The notes under the pieces were generated by a model. The model made no database searches. It was not told the origin of the DNA and saw nothing but the letters and a program-made list of their open reading frames with translations. DNA of 64,000 nucleotides from Arcobacter lacus (GTDB taxonomy: Bacteria; Campylobacterota; Campylobacteria; Campylobacterales; Arcobacteraceae). A program made the position numbers and the translations under genes. The stretch spans positions 305,919 through 369,918 of the forward strand of contig NZ_MUXF01000019.1 in NCBI RefSeq assembly GCF_003063295.1. Direction: 5' to 3'. Shown in pieces: positions 16,728 to 24,523 of the stretch (the stretch's first letter is position 1; each line of letters opens with the position of its first letter).

Positions 16728-16982
16728 ATGAAAAGTATTTTCCCTGATATTGACAAAAGTAAACTAGATGATTTTTATATTAAAATAGGGCAAAATGTAA
16801 AGAAAATTCGAAAAGAAAAAGGCTTGAGCCAATTGGAACTCGCAATTATGATTGGGCAGAAAAGCACTTCTTTTTACTCAAACTGTGAAAATTATAAAAA
16901 CAAAGAGCATTTTAACCTTGAACATTTATTTTTAATTTCTGATGTTTTAGGTGTAGAAATAGAAGAATTTTTTAAAAATTAA
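16728..16982 (+). CDS. XRE-family transcriptional regulator
   Basis: An 84-residue protein with a helix-turn-helix of the lambda Cro/CI (XRE) type: IGQNVKKIRKEKGLSQLELA, then SFYSNCENY. It has a short N-terminal extension and the usual end LEHLFLISDVLGVEIEEFF. It faces the leftward cargo operon across a 49-bp palindrome and probably regulates itself and that operon. No peptidase domain is present, so an SOS-type switch is unlikely. It is the only XRE-type repressor within the element. Confidence 0.85.
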   Translation: MKSIFPDIDKSKLDDFYIKIGQNVKKIRKEKGLSQLELAIMIGQKSTSFYSNCENYKNKEHFNLEHLFLISDVLGVEIEEFFKN

Positions 16983-17067
16983 TATTACTTTATATCTTGA
17001 TAATATAATTCTTCAACTGTAATTTTCCATTGCCTATACTTTATTATATAGACAATGGGTTTTATAT

Positions 17068-19044
17068 TTATATATTAAGTTCTCTCAAAATTTCAAAGTT
17101 ATATTTTATATTCATTCTTTCTTTTAAAATAGCATATCCCTCTTCTATTCCAAAATCTAAGTTTTCAATTAACTCTTTGGCTTTTAGAATTTCAATGGGT
17201 TCTCTGTAATAGTGATGAATAGTTATATCCTTATGTAGGTCTTTGGTTGTATGTCCTATTAACTGTTTTAATTGTAAAAGCTTATTTGTATTATCATTTT
17301 CTCCATTCAAAAATTTACCTACAAAATATGCTCTTAAATCGTGAAATGCTGGGAGTTTATAATCTTCATATATATCAGAATAATTATCTTTTACATATAC
17401 TTTTATCTCTTGATTAAAAGAGAGTGGGAAATCTTTTCTATCTCCATCTTTATTTACTTTTAGGTCAAATACAAAATCTGCTTTATTGTCTATTCTTTCT
17501 TGAATGAAATTTAAAAATCCCAAATCTATCAAAAAATTAGTTATGGGAATGGTTCGGCTTGAGTGTTCATTTTTTAAGCTTTGTTTCTCTTTATCTGTAA
17601 TTCTAAGAGTTAATGAGTGTATAACTTCATCATTTACAATGCTCTTTTTAAAATCTTTAACCCTAATTTGTGCTAGTTCTCCACCTCTAGCACCAGTAAA
17701 AATTGCTAAAATAACACTCCAAAAGATGTGGGGAGAAGCTTTAGTATGTCTTGTGAAATTTCGTTCACATTGTCCTCTATCATTTTCTTCTTTTTTATAT
17801 CTATCTTTTAAAAAGTTATTTAAAATTTGAGATGATAGATATGTTTTTTTATTTTTATCTGTTAAAATTTGGGCTTCTATTGTTAAATCTTTATATTCAA
17901 CATTTAATTTATCCCATAACTCTAAGTTTAATTTTTCATATTTTTCAGGGTCGTAAAGTTTTATATCTTTTAAAAACCTTTTTATTGTTTTTATCTTTCC
18001 TTGTAATCCTGATAAAACTGGTTTTTTGTATTTTTCAACATCATTTTTTGTAAAATTTATAATATATACCATTCCCTTTTCTCGCCAATCTGTTAAATCT
18101 TGATGTTGAACAACTGGAATTTGTGTATATAATCTTTTTAAAGCTTCTATATCTTCTAATCTACAATCCATAATTTTTCTTTTTGGAACTCCAAACTTTT
18201 CATCGCCTAACATCAAAGAGCAAAACTGCTGTAAATCTGTTCTATTTCCACGAATGCTGTTTACTTGTGTTTTTTGATTTTTGTAAGATAAAAATTTTTC
18301 TATTAAAAAATCCCAGTTATCTTCATCATTTTTTGGATATATAATATTTCTAAGTTGTGGATATTGAGTGATAAAATCTTCTATACTTCCAAGATTTGCT
18401 GAACTCTCTTTTTTACCCATTAATTTTTGGTATTTTTTAATATCTGCTCTTATTACTTCTATCTCTTTTTTAACTAAATTTTCGGCAAAAAGAGGCAACA
18501 TATCATCAGTGATTTTTTCGATTTCATCAGGTTTTATAATATCTTGTCTTTTTAAAATATCATTAGCTTTTTTTCTATAAAGCCCTATATTGTCTTTATT
18601 AAAAGCTTCTTCTAATTCTGATAATTCTTTTTTTAAAGCTATTTCAGTATGTCCACCAAACTCAACCCCGAACTCATCATAATGAACCAAAGCTTTATAT
18701 CTTTTATTTTCAATATCTGCTCTACGGCTTCCCATATCCTTGATATAATGGTTATCTTGATTTAAAGCTTCATTTTCATATCTTTGTAATAGACCTATTA
18801 CATACTCATTTAACTCTTTCAAGGTTAAGTTCTCCCTAGATAAAAATAACAGTTCTATCTTATTATCTATATATGATATTATAAAAAATAGTGAACTATT
18901 GAATAGGTGCTTATAATAACCTTTTTTTGATAATAATTTCATAAGTGAAATTCTGAATATTGGAGTTTTTTTATTTAGATTATATGGTATCTTTTTTCTA
19001 AAATACCATATTCCATTTTTTTGAAAGCAAGAGTTAGTTTTCAA
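17068..19044 (-). CDS. large tyrosine integrase of the element
   Basis: A 658-residue phage-integrase-family protein. The N-terminus has the DUF6538-like pattern (GIWYFRKKIPYNLNKK) typical of large integrases of genomic islands. The catalytic domain is at about 440-640: TGARGGELAQIRV (Arg near 451), FHDLRAYF (His-x-x-Arg near 568), LIGHTTKD (His) and HHYYRE (Tyr near 610). The TTG start follows AAGGA by 7 nt. It lies 160 bp from the right attachment repeat with its promoter end facing that site, the usual arrangement. It is inferred to catalyse integration at msrA. Confidence 0.9.
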   Translation of the reverse strand: MKTNSCFQKNGIWYFRKKIPYNLNKKTPIFRISLMKLLSKKGYYKHLFNSSLFFIISYIDNKIELLFLSRENLTLKELNEYVIGLLQRYENEALNQDNHYIKDMGSRRADIENKRYKALVHYDEFGVEFGGHTEIALKKELSELEEAFNKDNIGLYRKKANDILKRQDIIKPDEIEKITDDMLPLFAENLVKKEIEVIRADIKKYQKLMGKKESSANLGSIEDFITQYPQLRNIIYPKNDEDNWDFLIEKFLSYKNQKTQVNSIRGNRTDLQQFCSLMLGDEKFGVPKRKIMDCRLEDIEALKRLYTQIPVVQHQDLTDWREKGMVYIINFTKNDVEKYKKPVLSGLQGKIKTIKRFLKDIKLYDPEKYEKLNLELWDKLNVEYKDLTIEAQILTDKNKKTYLSSQILNNFLKDRYKKEENDRGQCERNFTRHTKASPHIFWSVILAIFTGARGGELAQIRVKDFKKSIVNDEVIHSLTLRITDKEKQSLKNEHSSRTIPITNFLIDLGFLNFIQERIDNKADFVFDLKVNKDGDRKDFPLSFNQEIKVYVKDNYSDIYEDYKLPAFHDLRAYFVGKFLNGENDNTNKLLQLKQLIGHTTKDLHKDITIHHYYREPIEILKAKELIENLDFGIEEGYAILKERMNIKYNFEILRELNI

Positions 19045-19081
19045 TTTTTAATCCTTTTTTTTAATTAAAGATTGAAAAATT

Positions 19082-19171
19082 AGTATCCCCAATTTAAGCC
19101 ATTTTTAAAACAAAGTATCCCTTTTTGGTATCCCAAATCAGAGATGGGTGTTTACAAATATGGCTAAAAGT
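19082..19171. repeat. right-end arm-type repeat cluster (AGTATCCC family)
   Basis: AGTATCCC occurs at 19082-19089 and 19114-19121, and GGTATCCC at 19127-19134, in the same orientation as the left-end set. The GGTGTTTACAAA-containing segment follows at 19144-19171. The block lies between the integrase start and the right attachment repeat, so it may overlap the integrase promoter and allow autoregulation. Confidence 0.6.
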
Positions 19172-19191
19172 TCGATTTTATAGGTTATTTC

Positions 19192-19263
19192 TCATTTTTT
19201 GCTGAACACTCCCCAGAAACACCCAGCTGCAAAATATGCTTTTTTAATATTTTCTAAATTCAA
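19192..19263 (-). pseudogene. msrA: 5' remnant of the original msrA
   Basis: Starting at TTG 19263, three bases after the msrB stop and preceded by AAAGGA, this 23-codon frame encodes an N-terminus ending KKAYFAAGCFWGV. It then diverges into element sequence and stops at TGA. The shared YFAAGCFWGV part matches intact MsrA at 10161. It shows that msrA originally followed msrB in an operon and that the element entered inside the active-site codons. It may still be translated as a short peptide. Confidence 0.85.
19208..19242. repeat. right attachment site (attR-like), direct repeat copy 2
   Basis: The second copy of the 35-bp repeat, with mismatches only opposite 10128-10129 and 10138. The sequence is chromosomal msrA on the msrB side, and element DNA begins leftward of it. 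Confidence 0.8.
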
Positions 19264-19265
19264 TT

Positions 19266-19625
19266 TTATTCCTTTATAAAATTTAAAGATATTGAGTTTA
19301 CACAATGTCTTGTATTTTTTTGTGTAAAACCTTCGCCTTCAAAAACATGTCCCAAATGAGCACCACATTTTGCGCATAAAATCTCTATTCTTCTTCCATC
19401 TTTATCTACAACTTTTTTGATTGCACCTTCTATTTCATCATCAAAACTTGGCCAACCACAACCTGATTTAAATTTATCATCACTTTTGTACAAAGGAGCA
19501 TTACATTTTTTACAAATATAAGTTCCTTTTTCATAAAAATCATTATAAATTCCACTAAAAGGATATTCTGTTCCTTTTTGTTCTATTACATACTTTTCAT
19601 TTTGCGTTAATTCATTGTATTTCAT
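19266..19625 (-). CDS. msrB: peptide methionine-R-sulfoxide reductase MsrB
   Basis: MsrB reduces the R epimer of methionine sulfoxide. The 119-residue protein has two zinc CxxC pairs (CKKC and [12 protein letters not shown]), the motif SGCGWPSF and the catalytic Cys in [11 protein letters not shown]. There is no signal peptide, so it is cytoplasmic. In the ancestor, msrA began three bases after this stop. The integrated element has separated the pair, which are expected to act together on both epimers. Confidence 0.95.
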   Translation of the reverse strand: MKYNELTQNEKYVIEQKGTEYPFSGIYNDFYEKGTYICKKCNAPLYKSDDKFKSGCGWPSFDDEIEGAIKKVVDKDGRRIEILCAKCGAHLGHVFEGEGFTQKNTRHCVNSISLNFIKE

Positions 19626-19636
19626 CTAAAATCCTT

Positions 19637-20251
19637 TTATAAAACTTCAAATCTTTCTTCGATAATCACTTTTTTATCATATAAAATTTTACCTACAAAA
19701 ATATCACCTTTTTTAAACTCACCTACTCCTTTTGGAGTTCCACTCATCAAAATATCTCCATCTTCAAAACTCAAAAATGTTTTAGCTTCTTTTATAATTT
19801 CATCTGGTTTATTTATCATCAATGAATAATCACCTTTTTGTTTTAATTCATCATTTATAAAAAGTTCTATTTCAAGTTTCGAAATATCTTGTTTAAACTC
19901 TACAAATTTAGAAAAAACTGCTGAATTATTAAAAGCTTTTGCTCTTTCCCAAGGAAGACCTTTTTCTTTTAGTTTACTTTGAATTTCTCTTAAAGTTAAA
20001 TCAAGACCAAAACCAACTGCAACTATTTTATCTTCTTTGATTAAAAAAGAAATTTCAGCTTCATAATGGCAAGAAGTTTGATTTTGAGGGAAAATTAGTT
20101 TTTGTGAAATTGCTGAATTTGGTTTTATAAAAAAAACCATATTTTCTGGTATTTCATTGTTTAATTCTTTTATATGATCAACATAGTTTCGTCCAATACA
20201 TACAACTTTTGATGGTATCATCTCTTTATCATTTAGTAATATTTTATTCAT
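19637..20251 (-). CDS. fumarylacetoacetate hydrolase family protein
   Basis: A 204-residue FAH-fold enzyme of the YcgM/FAHD1 type. It has the start signature KVVCIGRNYVDHIKEL, the metal-binding acidic residues in CHYEAEISFLI (Glu-x-Glu) and a further Asp around AVGFGLDLT, and the end motif DGDILMSGTPKGVGEFKKGD. Family members are oxaloacetate decarboxylases/tautomerases or acylpyruvate hydrolases; the substrate here cannot be read. It lies 11 bp upstream of msrB on the same strand, so probably the same operon. Confidence 0.85.
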   Translation of the reverse strand: MNKILLNDKEMIPSKVVCIGRNYVDHIKELNNEIPENMVFFIKPNSAISQKLIFPQNQTSCHYEAEISFLIKEDKIVAVGFGLDLTLREIQSKLKEKGLPWERAKAFNNSAVFSKFVEFKQDISKLEIELFINDELKQKGDYSLMINKPDEIIKEAKTFLSFEDGDILMSGTPKGVGEFKKGDIFVGKILYDKKVIIEERFEVL

Positions 20252-20313
20252 TTTATACTCTCTTGAAATTTTTATTATATAATCTTAAAAAATTATAACC
20301 AAAGGCTTTTTAA

Positions 20314-20655
20314 ATGAAAGAAAATCTACTTATAGTTTGGACAAATGGAGATAAAGAAGTTGCAAATAAATTTCCACTTTTATATGGAAGTGTAATTTTA
20401 GAAAGAGAGTATTGGAAAACAGCACATTTGATGCTTTGGGGACCATCTATAAAGCTTGTAAAAAAAAGTAAAAAAGTAAGAAAACAACTAAAAAAAATAC
20501 AAGAAACGGGTGTTAAAATGAGTGCTTGTGTAGTTTGTGTAGAAGATTATGAAGCGACTTCAACTTTAAAAAAATTAAATATCGAAATCACTCACACAGG
20601 AGAGTTTTTAACAAAAGCTTTAAAAGATGAAAGTTTTGCAGTATTAACGATTTAA
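20314..20655 (+). CDS. DsrE/DsrF-like family protein
   Basis: A 113-residue protein with a DsrE-type alpha/beta fold: LLIVWTNGDKEVANKF, LMLWGPSIKLVKK, and VKMSACVVCVEDYEAT with two Cys spaced Cys-x2-Cys. In DsrE-family sulfur carriers the Cys in this region carries sulfane sulfur; here the function is unknown. It is a single gene divergent from the FAH gene, with AAAGG before the ATG. Its stop overlaps the end of the convergent AraC regulator gene by 4 bp. Confidence 0.7.
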   Translation: MKENLLIVWTNGDKEVANKFPLLYGSVILEREYWKTAHLMLWGPSIKLVKKSKKVRKQLKKIQETGVKMSACVVCVEDYEATSTLKKLNIEITHTGEFLTKALKDESFAVLTI

Positions 20656-21710
20656 TACTTTTCGAAATTTTTTGTATTAGTTTTACTATTTTTTTCTTTC
20701 CATTTTGTAGGAGTTATTCCATACCATTTTTTAAATGCTCTATAAAATGTACTTAAATCAAAGTATCCCATATTTAAAGATATTGTTTCTATATCAATAT
20801 CTTTAGATAAGTAGTAAATTGCTAACTTTTTTCTAACCTCTAATAAGATTTCTGAAAATGTAGTATTTTCTTCTTTTAATCTTTTTTGCAATACTCTTGA
20901 ACTCAAACCAATTTTATAAGAGATGCTTTCTAAAGAAATATCTAATTGGTTTGTTGATACTAAAATTTGTTTATAAACTCTTTCTTTGATTCCATTTTCA
21001 CTTAATTTTATGTTTAAAATATTTTGTGCTTCTTTTTCAAATATTTTAAATAGATATTCATTAGAAAGAGTTGTTTCTGTATTTATAATACTTTTACTAA
21101 AATAAATTGAATTTTCATTTTGTGCAAAATATGATTTTATTCCTAATATTTTATTGTTTTCTAATGGTAATAAAGGAGTTTTTTCAATAAAGTTCATTTG
21201 TTTTGGTTTTATATTTTTTGAAATAATTTGACTTATCAAATGTATTATATTGAACAAATGTAATATAACTAGGTAATTATCTAAATCTATCAAAATTCCA
21301 TTTTCATCATAAAAATGCAAAACAATTTTATAACCTTCATCATCACTAGTAAAAATCAATTTCATTTTTTCCCCAATTAAAGGATAAAATTTGCAAAAAT
21401 TATCTAATGATTCATAAACAGTTTTTGAATGAATCATCAAATAACCTAATATTCCTAAACTATTTGGGGTAATACATTTTGATAAGTTATACAAAATATC
21501 ATAATTTTTTTCTTCATTCATTACTTTTAATAAAGGCTCTTTTAAAAATGACATTCCCACTGTAAAATTTTCTTGTGCAATATTTTTTGGTGTAATATTT
21601 TTTTCTTTTAAAAATTGTTGAGTATTAAACTTTGATTGTTTTTCCAAAAAACCTAAAATCATTAATGCAGATTTTATCGGTAATTGTGCTTCATTTTTTA
21701 TTGTATTCAT
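20652..21710 (-). CDS. AraC-family transcriptional regulator
   Basis: A 352-residue regulator of the OruR/ArgR-like branch. An N-terminal Arabinose_bd-type ligand domain (about 20-210, with TPNSLGILGYLMIHSKTV) is followed by a C-terminal HTH_18 pair (ESISYKIGLSSRVLQKRLKE and ISLNMGYFDLSTFYRAFKKW, then GITPTKWKE). It is divergent from two small membrane-protein genes starting 85 bp away, which are its likely targets. The inducer is unknown. Confidence 0.9.
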   Translation of the reverse strand: MNTIKNEAQLPIKSALMILGFLEKQSKFNTQQFLKEKNITPKNIAQENFTVGMSFLKEPLLKVMNEEKNYDILYNLSKCITPNSLGILGYLMIHSKTVYESLDNFCKFYPLIGEKMKLIFTSDDEGYKIVLHFYDENGILIDLDNYLVILHLFNIIHLISQIISKNIKPKQMNFIEKTPLLPLENNKILGIKSYFAQNENSIYFSKSIINTETTLSNEYLFKIFEKEAQNILNIKLSENGIKERVYKQILVSTNQLDISLESISYKIGLSSRVLQKRLKEENTTFSEILLEVRKKLAIYYLSKDIDIETISLNMGYFDLSTFYRAFKKWYGITPTKWKEKNSKTNTKNFEKY

Positions 21711-21794
21711 AAATTGTTACTCTTTATTCGTAATATACCATAATTGATTTTTTTTCTTATAGTACCATTTTCAAAATTTATTTAAAGGAATCTA

Positions 21795-22214
21795 ATGGCT
21801 TACTATAATTTTTTTGTAGCTTTTCATCTCATTTCATTAATAGTATGGATTACATCAACCGTTTACATTTTTCGATTAATATTATTGCAAATAGATAAAA
21901 AAAATGAGTTTTTATTAAAAGAAGGTTTTATGATATATAATCAAATATCATCTTTTTCTTTTTTATTTACAATTTGCTTTGGTTTAATCCTAATCTTTTT
22001 AAACAAATCAATTTTAGAAACAGGTATTTGGATATATATAAAATTCTTTTTAGTATCTATAATCATATTGATTCATCATTTAAGTAAAATTTATTTAAAT
22101 AAAATTGATAAAAATATATTTACAAAAGATAAAAAGTATATAAAATATATGAGTTTTTTTCCATTAATTTTAATGTCATTAATCATTTTATTAACAATAA
22201 CAAAACCTTTTTAG
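21795..22214 (+). CDS. four-helix membrane protein, HemJ/CopD-like
   Basis: A 139-residue protein with four predicted membrane helices. The first carries FHLISLIVWITSTVYIFRL, resembling the start of HemJ/CopD-like proteins with a conserved His and Arg. A later helix has IHHLSKIY, with paired His that could bind haem. HemJ is a protoporphyrinogen oxidase, but length and sequence support only a superfamily-level call. AAAGGAATCTA precedes the ATG. It is likely co-transcribed with the DUF3817-like gene 8 bp downstream and controlled by the divergent AraC protein. Confidence 0.5.
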   Translation: MAYYNFFVAFHLISLIVWITSTVYIFRLILLQIDKKNEFLLKEGFMIYNQISSFSFLFTICFGLILIFLNKSILETGIWIYIKFFLVSIIILIHHLSKIYLNKIDKNIFTKDKKYIKYMSFFPLILMSLIILLTITKPF

Positions 22215-22222
22215 GAGAGATA

Positions 22223-22531
22223 ATGAAAACGAGTTATCAATTCTATTTATTTAGAATAATTTCATACATAGAAGGATTATCATATTTATTTTTAGTATTT
22301 TTGGCAATGCCATTAAAGTATTTAGAAAATAATATATTTTTAATGAAAATTCTTGGAATGGGGCATGGAATCTTATTTATATTATTTTGTTTCTCAATAT
22401 TTTTATTTAAGAAAAAATATGAAATTAGTAAAGAAGTTTTTAAAGACTACTTTATCTATTCATTAAGTCCATTTGGTTATTTGTTAATAGAAAATAATAT
22501 AAAAGAAAAATTTAATTTAAATTTATTATGA
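22223..22531 (+). CDS. DUF3817 family membrane protein
   Basis: A 102-residue membrane protein with the DUF3817 (YdzA) pattern: FRIISYIEGLSYLFLVFLAM, a central LGMGHGILFILFCF and a C-terminal YSLSPFGYLLIE. Three membrane helices are expected. Function unknown. It follows the four-helix membrane gene with an AGGAGA site and forms a two-gene unit divergent from the AraC regulator. Confidence 0.75.
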   Translation: MKTSYQFYLFRIISYIEGLSYLFLVFLAMPLKYLENNIFLMKILGMGHGILFILFCFSIFLFKKKYEISKEVFKDYFIYSLSPFGYLLIENNIKEKFNLNLL

Positions 22532-22553
22532 TATTAAAATATAAATATTTTAT

Positions 22554-23210
22554 CTAATACTTTTCTATAAACTCTTTTATTAAAACAGAAGTAATTCCCC
22601 AAATTACTTCACCCTCATATTCATAAACCCAGATTTTATGTTTTTTATTTCCCCAAGGTTCTTTATATGCTTCTGGTATTCCTAACTCTTCAACAGGGAA
22701 AAGAACTTCTTTATTTCCATATTCATCTATTTCATAAGGTAAAATTTTATTTGATAAAGTGTACTCTTTTGGTTCATTTTTCTTAAAAAAAGAGATTGGA
22801 ATAACTATTGTTTTTTCAACTTCATTATAGTCAACTTTCATATTTTTATAAGCTTTTTTCTTAACTTTTGCAACAAAAGATTCAATTACTGCACCAATTG
22901 GAGTAACATAAGTATCAAGTTGCCCTAAAATTTTTATATCTTTTTTTACAATTCCCAACTCTTCAAAAGTCTCTCTTAATGCTGTATCTTGAAAGTTTTT
23001 ATCAAATTTTGACTCAAAGCCACCACCAGGAAAACATATATCTCCACCTTGTCTTATATGAGCTGCCCTTTTTTGAAAAAGTAAATGATAAACACCATCT
23101 ATTTTTATAATTGGAATCAAAACTGCACTATTAAAAAATCTATTTCTTCCTAAAACATTTGGATATTTTGGTAAATTTGAAATCAGTTTTTTTAAATTAC
23201 TTTTTTTCAT
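22554..23210 (-). CDS. NUDIX hydrolase, probable CoA pyrophosphatase
   Basis: A 218-residue NUDIX protein. The Nudix box reads from GGGFESKFD through ALRETFEELGIV, containing the metal-binding RExxEE arrangement. The upstream segment LLFQKRAAHIRQGGDICFPG matches the CoA-binding motif of the NudL/YeaB-type coenzyme A diphosphatases. The last third (about 130-218) is longer than in small Nudix enzymes. It directly follows bioA with no gap, so the two are transcribed together. Confidence 0.85.
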   Translation of the reverse strand: MKKSNLKKLISNLPKYPNVLGRNRFFNSAVLIPIIKIDGVYHLLFQKRAAHIRQGGDICFPGGGFESKFDKNFQDTALRETFEELGIVKKDIKILGQLDTYVTPIGAVIESFVAKVKKKAYKNMKVDYNEVEKTIVIPISFFKKNEPKEYTLSNKILPYEIDEYGNKEVLFPVEELGIPEAYKEPWGNKKHKIWVYEYEGEVIWGITSVLIKEFIEKY

Positions 23211-24479
23211 CTATTTTTTCTTTATAGAGTTTATAGCTTCAACCATTGTTTTAGCTATTTTTATTAAATCTTTTTCTTCTATTATATAAGCAACTATCGA
23301 ATATACAAGTTTTCCAAAAGGTCTAATCCATACTCCATTTTCTACACAATAATCTTGTATTTGCTGAGAATAACCCTCTTCTTTTAATTCAATTACTCCA
23401 ATTGCACCAATATTTCTTACATCTTTTACTAAAGAGTGATTTTTCAATTGTTCTAACTCTTTAGAAAAAATCTCTTCAATCTTTTTAACTCTTTCATTCC
23501 AAGGAGAACTCAAAAGCAAATCGATACTTGCATTTGCAACACTACATGCCAAAGGATTTGCCATAAATGTCGGACCATGCATTAAAACACCAATTTCACT
23601 GCTTGAGATAACATCACTAATATCTTTTGAAGTAATCATTGCTGCCATGGTCATATAACCACCTGTTAAACCTTTTCCAAGAGTTATAATATCAGGTTTT
23701 ATATTTGTCCATTCGTATGCAAACATACGTCCAGTATGACCAAATCCTGTAGCAATTTCATCAAAAATAAATAAAATATCATATTTTTCACAAAGTTTTT
23801 TTGCAATTTCAAGATATTTTGGATTATATATTCTCATTCCGCCAGCACCTTGAACAAGAGGTTCAAGAATAAAAGCAGCAATTTCATTATGATATTTTTC
23901 TAAAGTTTTTTCTAAATCTTCAATTGCTAAAGAAAAATCACTATCAAAGCCTAAAGCTGGTGCTTTTACAAAAATATTTTGACTTAAATATGAACCATAA
24001 ATAGAATGCATTGAATTTTGTGGATCACAAACACTCATAGCTCCTAAAGTATCACCATGATAAGAGTGTTCTAAAGCTAAAATTTTATATTTATTTAAAC
24101 CTTTTGCTTTTTGATATAAAATTGCTGTTTTAAGGGCAACTTCAACTGATACAGAACCACTATCGCACAAAAAAACAGAATTTAAACCAGTTAATTCAAC
24201 CAATTTTTTAGTTAAAATAGCAGCTTGTTCATGAGCTAATCCACCAAACATGATATGAGGCATAATATCAACTTGTTTTTTTAATGCTTCATTTAAAATG
24301 GGATTATTATATCCATGAATTGCACTCCACCAAGAACTCATTCCATCAATTAATTGTGTACCATCTTCCAAAAAAATAGAAGTTTTATTTGTACTTTTAA
24401 CTGGAAGAATTTTTGTTTTAGATGGAAGTGAATTATAAGGATGCCAAGTATGATTTTTATCTATATCTAACCAGTTCAA
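23211..24479 (-). CDS. bioA: adenosylmethionine-8-amino-7-oxononanoate aminotransferase
   Basis: BioA makes 7,8-diaminopelargonate for biotin synthesis from KAPA, using S-adenosylmethionine as amino donor and PLP as cofactor. The 422-residue protein shows the substrate motif MSSWWSAIHGYNNP, PLP-contact EHSYHGDT, FDEIATGFGHTG, and the Schiff-base Lys in ITLGKGLTGGYM. No other biotin gene is adjacent. The NUDIX gene follows immediately, and the sensor kinase gene ends 44 bp upstream. Confidence 0.95.
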   Translation of the reverse strand: MNWLDIDKNHTWHPYNSLPSKTKILPVKSTNKTSIFLEDGTQLIDGMSSWWSAIHGYNNPILNEALKKQVDIMPHIMFGGLAHEQAAILTKKLVELTGLNSVFLCDSGSVSVEVALKTAILYQKAKGLNKYKILALEHSYHGDTLGAMSVCDPQNSMHSIYGSYLSQNIFVKAPALGFDSDFSLAIEDLEKTLEKYHNEIAAFILEPLVQGAGGMRIYNPKYLEIAKKLCEKYDILFIFDEIATGFGHTGRMFAYEWTNIKPDIITLGKGLTGGYMTMAAMITSKDISDVISSSEIGVLMHGPTFMANPLACSVANASIDLLLSSPWNERVKKIEEIFSKELEQLKNHSLVKDVRNIGAIGVIELKEEGYSQQIQDYCVENGVWIRPFGKLVYSIVAYIIEEKDLIKIAKTMVEAINSIKKK

Positions 24480-24523
24480 AAAAATTCCTAATATTCTTTA
24501 AAATAATTTGGATTATATCAAAA

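Larger units (their letters stand above)
10115..19242. mobile_element. integrated element of ~9.1 kb inserted in msrA
   Basis: The interval is bounded by a 35-bp direct repeat with two mismatches (10115-10149 and 19208-19242), which is the msrA segment encoding the GCFWG active site. One copy is in intact msrA; the other is in a 5' msrA stub beside msrB. Inside lie a large tyrosine integrase next to the right end, a second tyrosine recombinase, a plasmid-type replicase, a J-domain protein, a probable PBECR nuclease, a lipoprotein/membrane operon and an XRE regulator. No capsid, tail, relaxase or type IV secretion gene is visible. This suggests an integrated plasmid, a mobilisable element or a phage satellite. 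The boundary assignment is strong; the class is inferred. Confidence 0.85.

Noticed and set aside
19192-19263. Reading the second GCFWG segment as a separate msrA paralogue
   Set aside because: Only 18 msrA-like codons are present before element sequence and a stop; its position after msrB and 35-bp identity to the intact gene fit a split gene better.
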